Shown here piece after piece: positions 6,800-8,909 of a stretch of DNA of 8,909 nucleotides (its first letter is position 1; each line of letters begins with the position of its first letter). Under the pieces are notes generated by a model, which saw only the letters and a program-made list of their open reading frames with translations, ran no database searches and was not told the DNA's origin. The translations under genes were made by a program, and so were the position numbers. Source of the DNA: Lachnospiraceae bacterium UBA5895 (GTDB lineage: Bacteria > Bacillota > Clostridia > Lachnospirales > Lachnospiraceae); the NCBI GenBank assembly GCA_002431915.1, contig DJEP01000037.1, positions 16,601 through 25,509 on the forward strand. The letters are read 5' to 3'.

Positions 6800-6840
6800 C
6801 CCATACAACACAATTATGGAAGTTAACTGGAAAACAGGAG
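6780..6840. repeat. 13-bp inverted repeat spanning the spoVT promoter and ribosome binding site
   Basis: CTCCTGTTTTCCA at 6780-6792 is the exact reverse complement of TGGAAAACAGGAG at 6828-6840, with a 35-base centre. The left arm fills most of the spacer between the candidate -35 and -10 boxes. The right arm contains most of the spoVT Shine-Dalgarno (AGGAGGT, 6836-6842) and is followed by TTTTTT at 6842-6847. It may be a paired operator, for example for the AbrB-fold SpoVT tetramer itself. In any read-through RNA it would be a hairpin hiding the ribosome binding site. AGTTAACT at 6821-6828 is an extra small palindrome at the edge of the right arm. Confidence 0.7.
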
Positions 6841-6850
6841 GTTTTTTATT

Positions 6851-7396
6851 ATGAAAGCAACCGGAATTGTAAGAAGAATAGATGACCTGGGACGTATCGT
6901 GATCCCGAAGGAGATCCGCCGCACATTACACATCAGAGAGAGTGACCCGCTGGAAATTTTTACCGACAGGGAGGGACAGGTGATCCTGAAAAAGTATTCC
7001 CCCATCGGAGAGATGACCACATTTGCCAAACAATATGCGGAGAGCCTGGCACAGGTGTCCGGTCATCCTACGCTGATTGCGGACAGAGACCAGTTCATCG
7101 CCGTCTCCGGAGGCTGCAGGCAGCTGCTCAATAAGGCGGTGAGCCGCCAACTGGAAGAGAAGGTCAATAACAGAGAGACTGTGATCGCCGCAAAAGGAGA
7201 CCGCAATTACGTCAACATTGCCGAGGACATTACCATCGACTATGCATGGCAGCTGATCACCCCGATCATCTGCGAAGGAGACATCATCGGCAGCGTGATC
7301 CTGCTGGAAAACGACGGGAAGAGCAAAATGGGAGAAGTGGAACAGAAGCTGGCGCAGTCCGCGGCAGGCTTCCTGGGCAGACAGATGGAGCAATAA
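6851..7396 (+). CDS. spoVT: Stage V sporulation regulator SpoVT (AbrB fold plus GAF)
   Basis: A 181-residue DNA-binding regulator, close in length to B. subtilis SpoVT (about 178). The N-terminal swapped-hairpin AbrB domain (1-50) has the typical MKATGIVRRIDDLGRIVIPK and EIRRTLHI segments. The rest (about 56-178) is a GAF-like domain that in B. subtilis SpoVT supports tetramer formation and may sense a ligand. In Bacillus the protein tunes sigma-G-dependent genes in the forespore, both up and down, and affects spore coat and germination properties. A role in a forming forespore is inferred here from the family and the candidate sigma-G promoter. The ATG follows AGGAGGT (6836-6842) by 8 bases, with the ribosome binding site inside the right arm of an inverted repeat. 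The gene stands alone: the symporter diverges upstream and the cyclase converges downstream. Confidence 0.93.
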   Translation: MKATGIVRRIDDLGRIVIPKEIRRTLHIRESDPLEIFTDREGQVILKKYSPIGEMTTFAKQYAESLAQVSGHPTLIADRDQFIAVSGGCRQLLNKAVSRQLEEKVNNRETVIAAKGDRNYVNIAEDITIDYAWQLITPIICEGDIIGSVILLENDGKSKMGEVEQKLAQSAAGFLGRQMEQ

Positions 7397-7490
7397 TTAC
7401 TTCGATTTTGCATCTCAGAATAGAAAAGTGTAAAAGGTTGCAAAAATCTATTCTAAAAACGGAATACTTGGAAAGATAGAAATAAAAAGA
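7397..7490 (+). other. AT-rich spoVT 3' region with a weak inverted repeat
   Basis: AGAATAGA (7417-7424) and TCTATTCT (7447-7454) form an 8-bp inverted repeat around a 22-base loop. It is AT-rich and has no following T run on the plus strand, so I do not call it a terminator. No gene is visible here. Confidence 0.3.
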
Positions 7491-7540
7491 AAACAGTCGT
7501 AACCGGGTTAAGATACCACCTGGTTACGACCGTTTGTTTT
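7478..7540. terminator. Shared bidirectional terminator between spoVT and the cyclase gene
   Basis: GTCGTAACC (7496-7504) pairs with GGTTACGAC (7522-7530). The stem continues inward through a G-T pair, two G-C pairs and one T-A pair. It continues outward, after one mismatch, through AAAC (7491-7494) and GTTT (7532-7535). On the minus strand the stem is followed by a T-rich tail (TGTTTTCTTTTTATTT), the better of the two sides. On the plus strand the tail is CGTTTGTTTT. The stem contains the stop codon (7508-7510) and the last codons of the cyclase gene. Confidence 0.8.
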
Positions 7541-8794
7541 ACCGATGTATAATTTCGCATCCGCTTCTTTTAATAATGTATGAATATCATCCTCCGGCTC
7601 ACAGACCAGTCCGAAGGTCATAGTCAGTTTTACATGCTGGTCATCGTAGAGGATATCCAGTCCGCGGATCTTGTCCATGAGTTCATCCAACTGCCTTCTG
7701 GCAGTTTCCAGATCAGTATCTTCAAATACCAGCAGGAATTCTTCACCGCCCCAACGGGCTGCAAAGCCCTGGTACCACATGTGCTGCTTTAAGGTGGCAG
7801 ATACTTTTTTCAGAACAGCATCGCCGCATTCATGACCATAGGTATCGTTGATCCGTTTGAAGAGGTCAATGTCACCGATCGCCATGGCGAAGGAACGACC
7901 GGAAGCTTTTGCCTCCGTAGCAATCCGACGGAGCTTTTTGTCTCCGGAACGGCGGTTGTATAATTCCGTCAGGGCATCCTGCTCAATCATGGTTCGCAGG
8001 GAACGCTGCATGGACAGGGCACAGCGACCGATGTCGCCTAACTCGTCGCTGCGGTTTACCACGGAATGATCCAGCGTAGCATTCAGATTCCCGGAGGCTA
8101 CTTCCGACAGGAAATCATGAATATGCATTAACACTGCCACGAATCCCTTGGTATAGAAATAAATGCAGAGTGCCACGAGAGCCACAAATACGACGATCAG
8201 GATCGTCAGTGGATATACATAGCGCTGTATGGACTGGGATACAGAAGCGCTGGATTTACCGATAAACAGCATTCCGACGATACTGCCGTTCTGATTCCGA
8301 ACCGGAGTATAATAAGAAAAATAAGCTTTTCCGTTGATTAAAGTACTCGTATAGAAATGATCTTCGCCGCTGTTAAGTACATCGCGGATGACCACGTCGG
8401 GAGCGCCGGAGCCGACGATACGCTCCCCATGGGTGTTGCACAGAGTCGTTAAAATACGGGTATCCTGATAGAATAAAGTAATATCCAGACCGGTGTCTTC
8501 TTTGAACTGGTCGAATAGGGAATATTCGCGGGTGATATCCACGTCCCCCTTATACAGGAGGTAAGCAACATCACCTTCCAACCGGTAATCGCCGGGATAG
8601 GCGGCATTCAGAAGTGTAGTGGCGCTCCTGGAGGCATCGTACAATTCCGTCTCTACTTCCTGATACATGATCTTTGTGAACCACTGGGAAGTGAAAAATA
8701 ACATCACGATCCCAAGCGCCAGCAGGGGAATCAGACCGATCGCCTGCAGAGTATATGATATTTTACCACCGCTTCTTTTCTGAGTAGTCTCCAT
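7508..8794 (-). CDS. Membrane diguanylate cyclase (Cache-like sensor, HAMP, GGDEF)
   Basis: A 428-residue inner-membrane enzyme expected to make cyclic di-GMP from two GTP in response to an outside signal. It has TM1 at about 17-37, an extracytoplasmic single-Cache-like sensor at about 38-190 (with YYTPVRNQNGSIVGMLFIG at 161-179, typical of that fold), TM2 at about 191-214, and a HAMP linker at about 215-267. The GGDEF domain (268-428) begins DALTELYNRR. It keeps the metal and substrate residues in GDIDLFKRINDTYGHECGD (307-325) and the active-site loop GGEEF (349-353), so it should be active. The RxxD inhibition site, five residues before that loop, is absent: positions 340-343 read WYQG. The start at METTQK is chosen because a GTG 32 codons upstream would place the candidate promoter inside the coding region; GGGGCAGGG lies just before this ATG. 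The sensed ligand is unknown. The gene ends in the shared terminator. Confidence 0.92.
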   Translation of the reverse strand: METTQKRSGGKISYTLQAIGLIPLLALGIVMLFFTSQWFTKIMYQEVETELYDASRSATTLLNAAYPGDYRLEGDVAYLLYKGDVDITREYSLFDQFKEDTGLDITLFYQDTRILTTLCNTHGERIVGSGAPDVVIRDVLNSGEDHFYTSTLINGKAYFSYYTPVRNQNGSIVGMLFIGKSSASVSQSIQRYVYPLTILIVVFVALVALCIYFYTKGFVAVLMHIHDFLSEVASGNLNATLDHSVVNRSDELGDIGRCALSMQRSLRTMIEQDALTELYNRRSGDKKLRRIATEAKASGRSFAMAIGDIDLFKRINDTYGHECGDAVLKKVSATLKQHMWYQGFAARWGGEEFLLVFEDTDLETARRQLDELMDKIRGLDILYDDQHVKLTMTFGLVCEPEDDIHTLLKEADAKLYIGKTNGRNQVVS

Positions 8795-8807
8795 GGTTCC
8801 CTGCCCC

Positions 8808-8822
8808 TTCCGATGAGATCGG
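8808..8822 (-). other. Small 5'-leader hairpin before the cyclase start
   Basis: CCGAT (8810-8814) and ATCGG (8818-8822) form a 5-bp stem with a 3-base loop. It sits between the predicted transcription start and the ribosome binding site. It is too small to call a riboswitch and does not resemble the c-di-GMP GEMM motif. Any effect on translation is speculative. Confidence 0.3.
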
Positions 8823-8843
8823 TACACAATAAGTATTGAAAAT

Positions 8844-8872
8844 ATTATAAGAAAAAAGCGAAAGAAAAGCAA
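8844..8872 (-). promoter_or_regulatory. Candidate housekeeping promoter of the cyclase gene
   Basis: On the minus strand a perfect TATAAT (8849-8844) lies 17 bases after TTGCTT (8872-8867), which matches the -35 consensus at three of six positions. Transcription would start near 8837, about 43 bases before the chosen ATG. This supports the downstream start codon over the GTG at 8890. The rest of the window edge (8873-8909) shows nothing I can identify. Confidence 0.55.
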
Positions 8873-8909
8873 GAAATAAAACAAAAGCACGTTTCATGCG
8901 CCATGGTGT

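Noticed and set aside
7417..7454. 8-bp AT-rich inverted repeat after spoVT as a terminator
   Set aside because: The stem is weak, the loop is long, and there is no T run. The hairpin at 7491-7535 is a much better terminator.
8795..8890. N-terminal extension of the cyclase from a GTG at 8890
   Set aside because: The extra residues look like a membrane segment only because the DNA is T-rich. The stretch contains a TATAAT promoter element and lacks a ribosome binding site before the GTG.
1..8909. Mobile element, CRISPR array, toxin-antitoxin or defence cluster
   Set aside because: I saw no transposase, integrase, terminal repeats, spaced direct repeats or defence-type domains. The six main genes are ordinary chromosomal families. 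The alarmone synthetase sits beside metF with no antitoxin-like small gene, so a toxSAS-type system is not supported.

Overview
The window looks like chromosome of an endospore-forming, anaerobic Firmicute, most likely a Lachnospiraceae-type member of the Clostridia. This is inferred from a spoVT-type sporulation regulator, roughly even base composition in the genes with AT-rich intergenic stretches, strong AGGAGG-type ribosome binding sites, and the protein families present. It contains six confident protein genes, one weak small ORF, and several regulatory sites. I see no tRNA, rRNA, CRISPR array, insertion sequence or phage gene, and no gene-free stretch longer than about 300 bases.

Left part, plus strand (1-5254): a RelP/YwaC-type small alarmone synthetase is followed after 27 bases by metF (5,10-methylenetetrahydrofolate reductase). 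After a 94-base gap come two overlapping genes for the halves of a heterodimeric ABC exporter. The motif changes in the two halves are complementary: one composite ATP site is canonical and the other is degenerate at several positions.

Middle, minus strand (5244-6617): a sodium-dependent amino-acid symporter of the NSS/SNF family with about 11 membrane segments. Its stop codon overlaps the stop codon of the second ABC half by 11 bases, tail to tail.

The 233-base divergent region (6618-6850) is the most structured non-coding part. It holds a good candidate sigma-G promoter for spoVT and a 13-bp inverted repeat. The two arms of the repeat each carry a Shine-Dalgarno sequence, one facing spoVT and the other facing a small hydrophobic ORF that overlaps the symporter start. 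A third copy of the GGAAAAC core of the repeat lies further upstream.

Right part: spoVT (plus strand, 6851-7396) faces a membrane-bound diguanylate cyclase (minus strand, 7508-8794: Cache-like sensor, HAMP, GGDEF). The two converge on a shared hairpin terminator that includes the last codons and the stop of the cyclase gene. The cyclase has an intact GGEEF active site but no RxxD inhibition site.

Together these are nucleotide-second-messenger genes (ppGpp, c-di-GMP), one-carbon metabolism, two transport systems and a late forespore regulator. Apart from the two ABC halves and probably relP-metF, nothing shows that they form one pathway. I do not see a convincing undescribed multi-gene system. 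The best leads are the mirrored repeat at spoVT, the strongly asymmetric ABC exporter and the palindrome at the relP promoter.
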